Below are positions 38,201-49,933 of a stretch of DNA of 64,000 bases, piece by piece. The DNA comes from Dromaius novaehollandiae (taxonomy: Eukaryota > Chordata > Aves > Casuariiformes > Dromaiidae), in contig NC_088132.1 in the NCBI RefSeq assembly GCF_036370855.1, positions 64,890,841-64,954,840 on the forward strand, written 5' to 3'. How positions within the stretch are numbered: the first letter of the stretch is position 1; each line of letters opens with the position of its first letter. The notes beneath the pieces were generated by a model that was not told where the DNA came from, searched no databases, and worked only from the letters and a program-made list of their open reading frames with translations. The position numbers and the translations under genes are program-made.

Positions 38201-39361
38201 AAGTGATTTCAGTAACTGAACTCTCTTGTTCTTGTTGGAACAGCTCCAGCTGTGGCTTTTTGTGTTGAACTCTGATGACTATTTCAAGGAGTTAAGTACT
38301 ATTTCATAGAAGATGGAGAGGCAAAAGCTTTCATTATATAATGATTATATTAAGACCCAAATCCTCACATCATGCTTTGAAGAGGAATGCTAAATAATAA
38401 ATGTTGCAGTTATCTACTGATTTATTCTCCTCCACCCTCAATTTTACTTTAGTAGGAACTGATTCTGATTACGCTCTGTGAAGAATAATTCTCAGATGCA
38501 AGAAAAAAACGTGCTGTACAATCCATACTGAAGTGGGTTTCTTTTTGCCTTACTTAATTCTGCCAGCCTGAGGTTTTTGGTGACATTTTTCCTATTGTTT
38601 TTTCACTTTCAAAGCCCCCTTGTAATTTATTTTTGTAGTTGCAATTATTTCTGTGCTTGGCTATTGTAACTGCATTATATTAGCACAGATGTGTACAAGG
38701 ATGAATTTTACCCAATATATTTATACTGTCTTAAGAAAACAACAACAAAATGTTATGAACTAGTGAATAAATTACTTTGATTCTATAGCACTGTAAAAAA
38801 ATACCATGAATCTGTGGAGCTCAAACAAAAGCAGCATTGACAACTGTAATAGTATAATACCATTACTAAAAATGTTGCAAAAGGTCCCCTGCAGACATAT
38901 TTCCATAGACATTCTGGCTGTACTAACTTTGTTTTAGCTTTGGAGTGTAGTTTTGGATCTATATGACTGATGAGTATTGCAGTAATGCTGGAGGCCCAGC
39001 TCATTCTGTTAGGTAATGTACATAGTAAGAGACTGTTGCTGTTCTGGAGACTTTTCTTCCTAAATAAGCAGGGCATGTAGAACTGAAGATGAAGAAGTCA
39101 GGAGATTCATCTGCCTATCAGGAGCCCAAGAACTGGGTCAGGAAAGAAATTAGGTCTACTCCTTCAGGAATGAAGGAGCTGAGGATCACTGGTGACAATC
39201 TCAAGTCACTGGCCTTGAGGGCAGGAGCTCTTGGGTGAACAGAGAACGCAGTTCAATAGACATTTGGGGGTCAAGTACCAAAACTAGTATCATCTGTATT
39301 TATAGGGAAAAGAAAGGAGAGAGGACAGGAAACTCCTCGGTTTTTTTTCATTAGAAATAGA

Positions 39362-39520
39362 AATGTTCTTTATTGCTCACTGCTCTGTGATTAAAAAACA
39401 AACAAACATGAAACATATGAGCCAACAAAAAATAAAAAAAGAAAAAGGAAACAACTAAATAAACAGACCAAACGCAAGTAGTGATGTGAGGCTGAGATAC
39501 TTTGGGAGAATTTAAATTCT
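39362..39520. repeat. Diverged direct repeat, copy 1 (left of CR1)
   Basis: Begins AATGTTCTTTATTGCTCACT and ends GATACTTTGGGAGAATTTAAATTCT. Aligns by eye with 40857-40984 over its length, with indels in the A-rich middle. In the first 25 bases the two copies differ at five places, all transitions. The shared core ACTAAATAA...ACCAAAC.CAAG...GATGTGAG.GGCT.AGATA.TTGGG makes chance similarity unlikely. Family unknown. Confidence 0.75.
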
Positions 39521-39889
39521 GCTTTCTAAAACTTTTCATGAAAAGTATGACAACTAACTTCAGAGGCCCAGGTCCAAAACTGCCGGTAGGACCGTGCATC
39601 ATTTCATAAGAGGGAAATCCTATGCCCCTAGCAAACGATAAAACAGAAATTCAGGAGTGCCATCTTTGCAGACTTTCTTGGTCCTCTTCTGTAAGTCTTA
39701 CTGCACATGTGGGGTTTTGCAGGTAAGTTCTAATTATTGACACAAATTATGTCAGAATGGGAGTATGGCAGAACTTTATAAACAAACCTCAACTATTTCA
39801 TTTCTGCTAATTACTAGTAGTGTATTTTGCAGTGTAACACTACAACTGTTGACTAGCTTTGAACATACTAAGACCTGGTGTTCTGATTC
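39521..39889. other. Spacer between direct repeat and CR1
   Basis: About 370 bases with no recognisable gene. The piece CAGAGGCCCAGGTCCAAAAC (39560-39579) weakly resembles TGAGGTCCCAGCTCAAAA near 41077, so the flanking direct repeat may extend further than annotated. Confidence 0.5.
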
Positions 39890-40575
39890 AGATCAAGTCG
39901 ATCCAGCCTAATATCCTGCAACAGTGGCCAGCAGCAGATATTTAGGGGAATAGTTTAAGAAAAAGCTCACCATGTTTAACAGTAGACCTGTCCTCTATGA
40001 ACCCTCCTCTATGAACCTTACTAATCCCATTTGTCTCCCTTATAATTTTGCACCCCACAGCAACCTGAGGCAATGAATTCCACAATATTCTCATGTAAAA
40101 AAGGAGCCCTGCTGTCTGACACCTTATTTAGGTACTCCTCAGTTCTTACTTGGTAACAAATAGTGAACGTGTTTTATATTCACCTTCTCCACCCATTTCA
40201 TGATTTTATAGATCCATGTTTTATAAAGCTTTTTCCTCTCTTATCATTTCTTTTCCATGTTGAAGAATCCTATTTACTTTTCTCTAGTATTGAAGCTGTT
40301 GCATAGAAACTCTAATAATCCTTTTTACCTTCCTTTGCACTTTCTCTACTTCTACTGTATGTATTTCGATGTAAGATTACCAGCATTCAGGAATGTGTCA
40401 TAATGATATTTTATGTATTGTTCTCAAATTCTTTCCTAATGCTTGCCAGCATTCTGTGATCTCTCCATTGAGCACTGAGGTGTGGCTTCCAAGAATCGTC
40501 TTTGATGACACTGCAATCTCCTTACTGAGTGATAGCAGCTCAGTTAGACCTATTGACTCTGACCCCAGATCAAGC
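39890..40575 (-). mobile_element. Old CR1-type (CR1/L3) LINE fragment, 3' part, minus strand
   Basis: CR1 elements are non-LTR retrotransposons and the main LINE of sauropsids. On the minus strand this stretch follows the familiar CR1 3' end. Blocks resembling the CR1 reverse-transcriptase C-terminal region appear in order (GTGCAAAGGAAGGTAAAAAG near 40345, GGAAAAGAAATGATAAGAGA near 40240, ATAAAATCATGAAATGGGTG near 40200, TTTTTTACATGAGAATATTG near 40090, TGGAATTCATTGCCTCAGG near 40070). The + strand copy also shows CCAGCATTCTGTGATCTC and the TGAGTGATAGCAGCTCAGTT segment of the more 5' region. It is full of stops and indels, 5'-truncated and inactive. Subfamily assignment needs a repeat library. 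Confidence 0.85.
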
Positions 40576-40856
40576 TACAGAGAAATAATCCTAGGAAAAT
40601 CCCATCATGTACTAAAGTCACTGATCTATATGAATGTTAATTGCAGTTAATAGTCCTGTTTGGCCAGTAGTAATTAATTAGCATTCAAGTACCACTACAG
40701 ACTGTAAGATAAACTTTCTGAGAGTTCAATCACAGTATACACAAAACTGTTAAGGAGGATGGGTAAAAGACTGAAAATCCTCATTTCTGCAAAAAAAAAA
40801 AAAAAAAAAGAGGAAAAAAAAACCAAACAAATGATCCGGGCTTTAACTTGGTCTTA
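40576..40856. other. Spacer between CR1 and second direct repeat
   Basis: About 280 bases, AT-rich, with an A19 run (40791-40809) and a second short A run. It may include the unrecognisable 5' continuation of the CR1 fragment. Confidence 0.5.
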
Positions 40857-40984
40857 ATGTCCTCTGTTGTTCGCTGCTCTCAATAATAAAAAAAGATAAA
40901 TGGGAAAAAAGAAAGAAAACTAAATAACCATACCAAACACAAGAAGATGTGAGAGGCTAAGATATTTGGGGGGGTCAAAATTCT
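40857..40984. repeat. Diverged direct repeat, copy 2 (right of CR1)
   Basis: Begins AATGTCCTCTGTTGTTCGCT and ends TTTGGGGGGGTCAAAATTCT. Same orientation as the copy at 39362-39520, about 1.5 kb away, with the CR1 fragment between them. Either two insertions of the same unknown repeat or a local duplication later split by CR1. Confidence 0.75.
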
Positions 40985-43699
40985 AGAGAGTAATATTAAA
41001 CTATTAAAAAAAATCTACATTTAATTAAAGGATAAAATATCACTTAGGAGCCTCATCTGTTGCCTTCATTTTACTGAGGTCCCAGCTCAAAATGTTCTTT
41101 AGCAAAGACCTTGCTAAGCATATGAGCTGATCTGACTTGACATCAGTGAGTCATGAAGGCGGTTAAGAATGGTGGACATCTAAGTGACTGGCTGGGAGGA
41201 ACAGATATCAAGCAGATAGCAGAGCATTCTTCCTAGACAGGAAAAATGTCTTGGTTTTTTTTTTCCCCCCCCACCAAATGGACACTAATTTACCATCAAT
41301 CCTGCTAGTGCCAGTGAGTCAGAAGATTCCACATAATTCTCATAGAATTAGGAAAAAATGAAATTCAGAAGCTGTGGTATTTATGTTGTACGTTAAAAAA
41401 ATCTTCAACTCACATTGAACATGATTTCTATTTCTGGCTTAACTGATGTTCATAATCAAGTAATCTGCATTCCCTCTGAAATTTACTACTCCAGATGACT
41501 TGTCTGATCAAGCACCGCCAGTTTGCCATTTCTGCTACCTAGGCATCGTTGCTGCCACAGATACTTAGTTTTTTAGTACATGTACAGAAGCATGTTTCTA
41601 TTCTTTAGTTTTATGCCAAAATATCCTTTTAGTGAGAAAAAAAATCAATAGCATATCTGAAGATGCAGTACCTGTACTAGGACAACACTGGGGTAATACA
41701 GGTTTTTGCTAATCTGAGTAGTAATTCAGTCTGCATGTGTTTGGATTGGTGTGCTTCCATAGTCATACATGCCTGTATGTGAAGGCCCAGAAATAACTTC
41801 TGAATGCCTAGAGTAGTGCAGAGCTAACCTAGTCCCATCCATGCTCAGACAGGGGTTTCCCAGGCATAGCCTGCCTTGTGGTGGGAATAAGGTTGCAACA
41901 GGAAGGAACAATTCCTTGTGCAATGGAAAGGTTGGAGAGGAACTGTCTTGAACTCTGTCAGAAGGTTGCTGAGATGTTTCTTCCCTTCGGCAAGTTATGT
42001 CTCAAGGATGAGAAAGACATGTAGAAATTGCAAGACGCTGAAACGTGATGAATTTCTGTTGTTTGTAAACACTGTTCTGCTGAAGTCAAATTTCCAGGTG
42101 TTTTTGAGTGTCATCACTATCTCATTGTCATTCTTCTGGGAAGTCTTCCATTTAAATTAGACATTGCAATCTCTTCTGTCTCTGTAACTGACTGAATAGG
42201 GGCATGGATCAGGAGAGTTATTTGATGTTTAGCCTGAACAAGATTAACGTGTTGTTTTTGGGTTGAAGAAAGCAATTACAGCACTTGTGCATGGAATTTT
42301 TGCATTGTGTTCTGTTTTTTCTAATCATCTTACAGTTCTTTGGAAAGTTACCTACTCCTGATTTAAGAAATATCAGATGTTGTCAATAATGTTCTACTTT
42401 GTGAGCAGATCGCGCACTTTCTTTCAGAAATAGTTCTCACAAAGATAAGTCCTTTTTTGTCATTACCGGGTTTTGCCACAATTGTTTCTATTCCTTTTTG
42501 TATTTTAAGACAACACTGGAGTTTCTGCCTTGAGACCATCCAGAATACTTGCATAGGAGTACGAGCTTTGTAAATTATACTACACCTACACAAATCGAGG
42601 TTAGTCTTAAATCTCTAGAGTCCCCTTTAATTTGTAGCTGGGATACTTCTTAGGTGTTGAAGTGAAGTCAGGAACTCCTCTATAGGCTTCTATATAAAAC
42701 TTCTGTATATATTCTATATGGAACTGCTTTATATAACTTTATAGACAGTTTGAATCCTAAGAAACTGAGGATAGGGCATATTTAATGAAGTATTTCCACT
42801 TCAAGAGCTTGTTTCCCTTGTTGATCTGCCAAACCTGTTATGCAGCCTTTAGGATGTAATACAAAGTGAAGCTGTTTACAAGACGAGGGTGGAATACATA
42901 AGAAATTGCAGAAAAGTTTACGTCTGATGTTCTGAGTGCAGTAAGTGCCAGTCATCCCATCTGCAATTTCTTAACAAAACACAATTGTGCTCAGTGGCAT
43001 CAGTGATAGATTTATGCCCAACAGCACTAACAACATTGGTGAAAAAAAAATCTTGTCTATTTTGCAGTGAGTGCTTTTAAAAACAAAACAAGGTTATTCA
43101 GAGAACATTTTTCATGTTGGTATTTTCTTTCCAAGTAAAAGCTTTTAACAGGGAAAAAATTGTTTTGGGTTGGGCTGAAAATCAATTTCCCTGTGTTCTT
43201 TCGCAATTTTCCAAGCCTCTTCCATCTAGAGATGGAAGTGGGGAAGGCTTTTCCCCTATTTTAAAGGAAAAAAACCCAACACCAAACACACAGCAGATGA
43301 TCCCTCCGCATGTAGGCCAGTGAGCTGCCTTTGCTGCTGGGGCTGGATTCGCTGACGTCTGGCGAAGTTTGGGTGCTATTGCAGGTTCTTCCCTAGGAGG
43401 ACACCAGTTTCGGTGTCTTTCTCTACCTGGCGTGGGAAACCTGCAGATCTCCACACACCCTCCCTGCTCCCCTTGCATCCACCTGGCCGCCCCACCTGAG
43501 AGCTCTGCGGAGAGCAGGGCACCCGCACGCCCTCCCCACAGCCCACTCCCTCAGCCAAGGCCTAGCCAGAAAGGCAGGTGGGACAACAGCCCCGCCGCCC
43601 TTCTACATTTTCAAAGCACTTTCATGCCTGGCGCTGCTACCTTAATACTCTTTTAATGGCGCTAATAAATCAGCCCCCTAATGAAAGGACATCCCCCCT
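40985..43699. other. Intergenic sequence upstream of the PLPP1 CpG island
   Basis: About 2.7 kb with no recognisable gene or transposon. AT-rich to about 43150, then GC rises towards the island. Contains a T/C run near 41255-41272. Any distal PLPP1 regulatory elements here cannot be recognised by eye. Confidence 0.65.
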
Positions 43700-43968
43700 A
43701 AAGACAGGCCAGCCAAAACCGAGGCCGGCGCAGGGACCCGCTGTCCCGCGGCGGGAGGAGGGGCGGCCGCCGCCCCGGCCGAGCAGCGGGCGGGAGCAGG
43801 GGGCGGCGCAGCCGTTGGGGCCGCGCAGCCAGCGCAGCCCCGCCCGCTCGGCGGCGCCCTGCGCACGCGCCCGCCGCCCCTCCCTCCCCCCGCGCGAGGC
43901 GCCTCGGCGCGGCTCGCGCAGCGCCGCGGAGGCGGGGGGCGGCGCCCGTCCGGCGGGGCCGCGGCGCG

Positions 43969-44130
43969 ATTGGGCGGCTCCGTCCGGCCGTTGAACTGCG
44001 GCCGCCGGCTGGGGCGTCGCGGCGGAGCCGCGCCGCTGCGGCGGCGGGTAGGGGCCGGGCGGAGCCGCCGCCGCCAGCCTGCCCCTCCCTCGGTCCTTAA
44101 AGGCCGGGGTGGGCGCCGCAGTGGTAGCAG
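43969..44130 (+). promoter_or_regulatory. PLPP1: Probable PLPP1 core promoter
   Basis: An inverted CCAAT box (ATTGG, 43969-43973) is fused to a GC box (GGGCGG, 43972-43977). A TATA-like TTAAA lies at 44097-44101, and a CA initiator candidate at 44119-44120 gives a transcription start about 20-30 bases beyond it. A 5' UTR of roughly 200 bases would contain no upstream ATG before 44323. The exact start is inferred, not shown. Confidence 0.45.
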
Positions 44131-44322
44131 TAGCGCAGTGCGGAGGCGGCGGTGCCGGGATCGGTGGCCGCGGGGGGCGGGCGCCATCGGCTCGGAGCGC
44201 CGCGCCGCGGCTGGTGCGGCCGCGCCCCTCGCTGCGCTGCTGCGCCCCCGCCCCTCGGGCCGCGCCGCGCCGCTGCCGCTGCCCCGCGCGAGGAGGAGCC
44301 CGCCGCGCCTGGCGCCGCCAGC

Positions 44323-44380
44323 ATGTTTGACAGGACGAGGCTGCCGTTCGTGGCGCTGGACGTGCTCTGCGTGGTGCTGG
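44323..44380 (+). CDS. PLPP1: PLPP1 coding exon 1 (start codon)
   Basis: PLPP1 (lipid phosphate phosphatase 1, PAP2a) is a six-pass plasma-membrane enzyme. It removes phosphate from lysophosphatidate, phosphatidate, sphingosine-1-phosphate and ceramide-1-phosphate, largely on the outer leaflet. The exon encodes [19 protein letters not shown] plus one base of an alanine codon. Human PLPP1 begins [20 protein letters not shown], so only conservative changes are seen. The ATG has A at -3 (GCCAGCATG), is the first ATG in the putative 5' UTR, and the donor is GTAGGT at 44381. It forms the short cytosolic N-terminus and the start of TM1. The other family members PLPP2 and PLPP3 begin differently. 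Confidence 0.95.
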
Positions 44381-45019
44381 GTAGGTCGGGGGGCGCCGCG
44401 CCGCGCCCTCGGCGCTGCGCCCCCGCCGGCCGCGGGGTTGAGGGGAGCCCCGGGCGTCGCCGCGCGAGGGCAGGGGGCGGCGGTCCGCCGCGGCTCTCCT
44501 GCCTGCACGGCACCGCGTAACCGCATGCTCTTCCCTCCCTTCCCCTCCCCGCTCCGGTGGGCGGATGCACCAGATACCGTCGCGGAGCGGGCTTCCTCCC
44601 AGCCTGCCCCTTCTCTGTGCGTGCGTGTGCGTGTGTGTGGGTCTCACTGCTGCCTATGACCGCTTCACCCCCTCCCTGCTTCCTCTTCACTTCATTGCCA
44701 CCCAGGAGGGACAGCCACGCCGTGGCGTCCTGCTCCTCACCTGGAGGGATCTGGTCACTGACTGCCCCCCACCCCTCAGGGCACCGGGCCGGCGCAGCTC
44801 ATGGCTTGACATGTCAGCCGTGAATGTGGTCCCACCTCTGCGTTAGCAACAGATGGTGAAGCGCTTAGAGGGTCTTGTCATCAGGCGGGGTCGGATTTAA
44901 ATAGAAAGCAGATGGGTTTTTCTTTTCTTCCCCTATAGGCTCTTGAATATTGCTGGACTGCTAAGCAGAGTTTTAAATAATAATTTTAACATGGCTGTAA
45001 CTCCGAAGAGAGGGCTCTT

Positions 45020-45032
45020 GGGGGGGGGGGGG
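45020..45032. repeat. Poly(G) homopolymer
   Basis: Run of 13 G about 640 bases into PLPP1 intron 1, just beyond the CpG island. Length may be affected by sequencing error. Confidence 0.9.
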
Positions 45033-48000
45033 TATTGTGATCCAAATCTGCTGCTACTTACCTATTGAAATCTAAAAATATTTTTCCTTTTGGCCTTCCT
45101 TTTCTGACTTTCTCTTATGTAAGCTAATAGACTATTTCTGGCAAGTCTGTATCGGGAAGGAAGGTGTTGGTAGTCTCGAATTGTTAATTCTGGTGGTTCA
45201 GAAAGCTCTGCCAAAAGAAGTGATAGGGATAGCAGCAGTCATAGAAAGCACGTTTCATTCTACTGTCATAACAAAAGAGACACAGTAGGTATTATGAAGT
45301 AGAGAAGATTCAAATAAGTTAAACTAAACTTTGAATTGTCTATGGTCTCGCTGATACTATTGTTCTGGGTTGAGATTTGAAGTAAAATGTGGTGCATATA
45401 TTAGCACAGCTGTTAACGTGTCCTCTAGTCATGTTTTTATATGTAGCAGTGAGGGTTACATGTGTAATAAGTGGGAAACTTCAGTGCAGTGACTGTCATA
45501 CTTTGAACCGTAACAGCCACAGCACACTGACACAGCACTCCAGGTGCTTACCTTCCACTAGTCCAGATAAGAACACTGTCGTAATGTCTCTTCCGTTTCA
45601 GTACCTGTCCCTCTAAAAATAGCATATAATAGTGTGATCTGTCAGTTTGCATTTATGTAATGACACAGTGTAAGGAGTAATGTCATTGGTTATTCATCAG
45701 AGTAGGGGAGACTTTACTCCTTGCAAAGTGCTTTGACTAATCTGGACCTCTGGGTGTGAAGAGCAGGGAAAGCATCTGAAGATCTGCTTTCTGGCGACTC
45801 TTAGAAAGTGTTACATGATCTTGGTTTTTAGATGTTTGCTTCTTAAACAAATGAGTGTAATATTTTACTACCTGACAAACATAAGGAAATGTTTAGATTC
45901 CATTATTGATCAGTCAAACAGATCTAGTTCCAAGTCCCACCTTGGCTGCAAAGGCCTTTTGCCTCAGCGTGAACATATGAGCAGCGTTTTATCTTGCTAA
46001 GACTGGTGGTAGGTTTTGGATACTCCCAGCTGCAATGTTACCTACCTGCGACTAAATGGCATTCAAGAACAAATACCATGACGAGTGATGCACTGATCTG
46101 AATAAATGACTGACTGGGTACAGCTTTTAGAGAGTGATGGTGAATCCATGTAGTCCACTGGTAGCAATTTTTATTCAGTTCTGAAGTGTTATTAAGCTAT
46201 GCTGTAACCAGGCTTAAAATTTTATGCAATTCTCATGGCTTGTAAGGCAGCTATGTCTGTTGTGAAAACTGTTATAAAATACTTACTATCAATCAAAAGA
46301 CTGCACTGTGCTTAAATTTTGGTCTTTTTGAAGTGTATCTGCATATTATAAGTAATATTGAATAACCAAGAAAAAGTATATTTAAAATCAAGACAGGCAT
46401 ATGAATTGAGGGTTATCCAGCTTAAAAGGATGTGAGACCTCTCTGCTCCTGCCCGAGGCTATTATCTGGGAGGGTAGACTCTTGGCCCCGCTCTGTAGCG
46501 GAATAGGAATTTCCCCCATTTTGTATCACAAGTGACCTGATCTGATGTGCTGGAGAGTTGATAACCTTTTCTCACTTGGCTTGCTTACTTCCTGCTATTA
46601 GTAAGGGAAAATGCAGCCAGTGCATAAAGTAAAGTGTCTGATACCTGCAACTCCAGGCACATTGAGTTACAGCTTTCAATGAAACTATAACTGAGTCAAC
46701 ATATATAAATGCAAGAATGAGCTAGACTTTACATTTAAGACCAAAATTTCTCTTAGTTGTTGTCTTTTCCGTACCTTTCATGTGATTGAGCCAGGTCTTC
46801 AGAAGAACATAAGGCTTAAGCCTATGTCTAAAGGGGATTTTTATTTTAAGTTGGCTGTGGCATTTTGTTCTAATTCTCATTTTTCCTGCCCCTCTCAACT
46901 TTGTTATCTGTTTAAGTGACCTAGGCAACTGCCCAGATAAAGTGACCTGCAGGTGAGAATTTTATCTAGTATCATGAAAATGATCCTTCCTTCCTACTAA
47001 ACTGGTATTAGTGTTCAGCATAAAATTAGCTTTGCATTCTATAGCCCGAAAGATACAAACTGCAAATTTCTGCAGTATCTGACCTTATAAAGAGCAGGTT
47101 GTATCTGTGCTCTTGAGTTTGTGCTCCTCTGCAGTGCTGGGGGATAAGTTAGTGTGTGTACTGCTTATCTGCATGCAGGTCTGCAGTATCATAGGCAAAA
47201 GCTCTGTTAGTCTACATGTGCCTGGCAGTCTTTGGTCATTTTTTTTTTTTTACCTGCTTTGGAAAGGATGAGTGGACTGACTGCAGGGTTTTTGTCCTGT
47301 ATACTGAAATTGTTGCCTGCCTTATTCTTCTAGATGTCTAGGATTGTCATTCCACTTATACAACGGTAAAACTATTGTATGCTCTGATGCTAGGACTCAA
47401 ATTCTTATTGATTATTCTACTTAGTCATGCAAAAACTAACTGCTTATTAGAATAACTTAATGAAGACACCAGTCAAAAGCTAATCAGTTAAGCACTATAC
47501 TTACTCTGCCATACCTACAGATCTATTGCTTGAATGAAAATCACATTGGTTCCTCAGTGAGGCAGGTAAGCAAACAATTTTAAGAACAGAATTGGAAAAT
47601 CCATGGTACTTAAGCCTGTAATGAGTGAAAGAACTCCTAAATACTTTCATTTACACCAAACTTTCATTAAGACTAAATCAGATTAATCTTGGAAAATACA
47701 ATTTTTTTTTTTTTTCTTCTCTGAAGTAAGTTCTGCTGGGATGACTAGAGCAGTGACAAAATACTCTCTGTGAAGCTGGACTCATCCACCAGCTCAAAAA
47801 GCTGGTCTGTGCTTGTTGCAATTCATCTCTAACTTGAGTGCAGGGATACAACACAGTAAAGTCTGCTTCTTTATTCTCTAGGGAACCTTGTCAGTGATTG
47901 TATAGCTATCATAAGTAGTTAAGGAATGTTTGTCAATATTTAAGTGGTTGCTGGTCTAATGCAAGAGTGCATACAACCTAAGTCTAGGAGAATTGATGTT

Positions 48001-48230
48001 TTTACTTCAAAATAATTTAGCCCTTCACTGTTTCAATCCACTTTTCTTCAATATGTTGAAAATCATTAATGGATTACTTCCGTTTAAAACTACTGTGAAA
48101 TAGTCGTGTGTGGTATGTCTGTGGGGGGACTTTTTTCCTCTTCTCCCATGTGGCTGCCCTGTACTGGTTCAAGAAGCCAGGTGGAACCATCTGCTGCTTG
48201 GGTGTTTTGGCTCCCTGAACTGCAAGTGGC

Positions 48231-48247
48231 AGAGAGAGAGAGAGACA
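48231..48247. repeat. Short (GA)n microsatellite
   Basis: AG dinucleotide run interrupted by a C soon after (AGAGAGAGACAGAGAC). Intronic simple repeat. Confidence 0.8.
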
Positions 48248-49892
48248 GAGACTTAACCTGAATGAATACAGAGTTGCCATGAAACCACTCCTGAGGAAGG
48301 GAAGTAGAAATTCCAGTCTTCCAAAAAAGAAGAACATGTGAACTAAACTCAGAAATATTAAACACTTAATCAGTTAAACAAAAAACTGCAAGTGTCATAT
48401 TTGAAGTGAGAATGTTGCATGCTACAGGGCAATATACTAAACAGCCAACAAAGGTGTGTGAAACAGGTAAATCTGCTGATATCTCTTCTAATATGTGATC
48501 TAGGAGAGTGAGAAGGTTGGATCGCTTTGCACACCCAGTATGATGTTCCTGTTTTAGGTGCTGTTCCTCCTCTTTAAGAATGTTGACTCTCCCTGTCACT
48601 GAAGGTAGCAGTTCCCATGGTAGTTAAGGTATTAGCATTAGTACCAGTAGCAAGGCTGGCTGTTATGTGGGTTAGCACTTCCTGATAGCCCTAATTCAAT
48701 AACATCCTCCCTTATTACTTCTGACTCAGACACATGTGTAACTCTTCTCATTTTCCACATCATATGGGTGCTAGTATTCTTGCTAGTGCATGAGTTCATT
48801 GTTAGTTGCAACAGGTTCAAGTAAGAGTAGCTCATCTTCAAATTATGTTGCCTGCCAGGCAATGGTAATTCAGACTATGTTATCTAATACTAGTGACTTG
48901 AATAAACATAATTTCTAACACCAAATTGTAAGGCTATTAATACAGGAATTAAAAGTGTACACACTGCTGTGAGATGTCCCTGTGTTTGAGATCTGTACAG
49001 CCTTCCTTTTTTGGAAGAGAGGAGGGTGAAGTAAGTCTGGGCTCTAAAGTCAATATTATCCCAATTATGTGACAAAGATTAAATCCATTTAAAGCTATCC
49101 TGAAGAAGCAAGAGTCTCTTATGATTAACTTTCTTAGATAGCTTTGTTAGAACAGTACAGTTTCCATGGTATCAGGAAATAGTCAGTTTGGCTTCAGCAA
49201 TAGACCTCTCAGTTCCCACCTGCAAGTAGGTGCACAGGTAGTTTTCCAGCCAGACTGGTGTAGTTCTGCAGTTTAAAAGCTGGAGGAAAACTGTGCCATA
49301 TAGATCAAGAATCTTCTATTTCTCTACTCTTGTTTAACTATCAACTGCTAATGAGTCAACCCAGTTTCTGCAAGGAATCTTCCTTTCCAGGTTATGAGAC
49401 TGTGATCTCGGGCACAGAACTAAACACTGTTGATCAGTTTTCATCGTGTCTTGTAAACTACTTTTGCCAGATTCCCTGGTACATGAGTCCTTCCAGCATA
49501 GTCAGGTCTAGCCTTTTAAAAATCAAGACTGCTTGTTCATACTGATACCAAAAATAGCCCCTAATACATGGCTTTGGCAGGGTATGATGCAAAGAAATAA
49601 TAGTGAACCTGTCTGGTGCACTTTTCAAGAAACGCTTTTCTGTTATCACATGAAGCTGAATTGAGATGACCAGGATGAGAAGCAGGGATAGGTTGGTCTC
49701 TCAATATTATATATTCTGCTGGTTCACACTTCAAAAGCTGTAACCAAGAAGCAGTTTGACTCCAGAAATGAGTTAAGGTACTTTGATTAATACTTTTATA
49801 TTGTACCTTAACACTTTTTTGTCTTCCTCTGTTCACGTGGCACCTCAGAATCTGACAACAGGAAAATAACGCTTTTGTGTGGTGTGTGTGGT

Positions 49893-49933
49893 CCCCCCCC
49901 CCCCCTTTAAAAAAAAAAAAAAGGGGGGGGGGG
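49893..49933. repeat. C13-T3-A14-G11 compound homopolymer with inverted symmetry
   Basis: Four consecutive homopolymers: 13 C, 3 T, 14 A, 11 G. The C and T runs are complementary to the A and G runs, so either strand can fold into a G-C-rich hairpin of about 14 pairs with an A-rich loop. The G run could also join a quadruplex. An assembly or base-calling artefact is possible in such sequence. Confidence 0.92.

Larger units (their letters stand above)
22641..39361. other. Intergenic region, no gene identified
   Basis: About 16.7 kb downstream of SLC38A9. Nothing in it resembles a coding exon with splice sites and recognisable protein. Open frames up to about 135 codons (for example 23717-24124 and 33129-33479) are low-complexity or unrelated to any family I know. 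The part up to about 25150 is AT-rich and could belong to an extended SLC38A9 3' UTR (AATAAA at 25108). Simple repeats and two short degenerate repeat pieces are annotated separately. A non-coding RNA gene cannot be ruled out. Confidence 0.7.
43700..44650. promoter_or_regulatory. PLPP1: CpG island covering PLPP1 promoter, 5' UTR and exon 1
   Basis: Extremely GC- and CpG-rich block that contrasts sharply with AT-rich flanks on both sides. Many GC-box (GGGCGG / CCGCCC) motifs are visible across it. It spans the first coding exon of PLPP1 and the sequence 600 bases upstream, the usual arrangement for a widely expressed vertebrate gene. Long open frames on both strands here reflect the GC-rich composition, not genes. 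Confidence 0.9.

Noticed and set aside
43670..44647. 325-codon minus-strand open frame, with overlapping long frames on both strands
   Set aside because: Lies in the CpG island; stops are rare there because of extreme GC content. The product is Arg/Pro/Ala/Gly-rich low complexity, and the frame overlaps PLPP1 exon 1 antisense.
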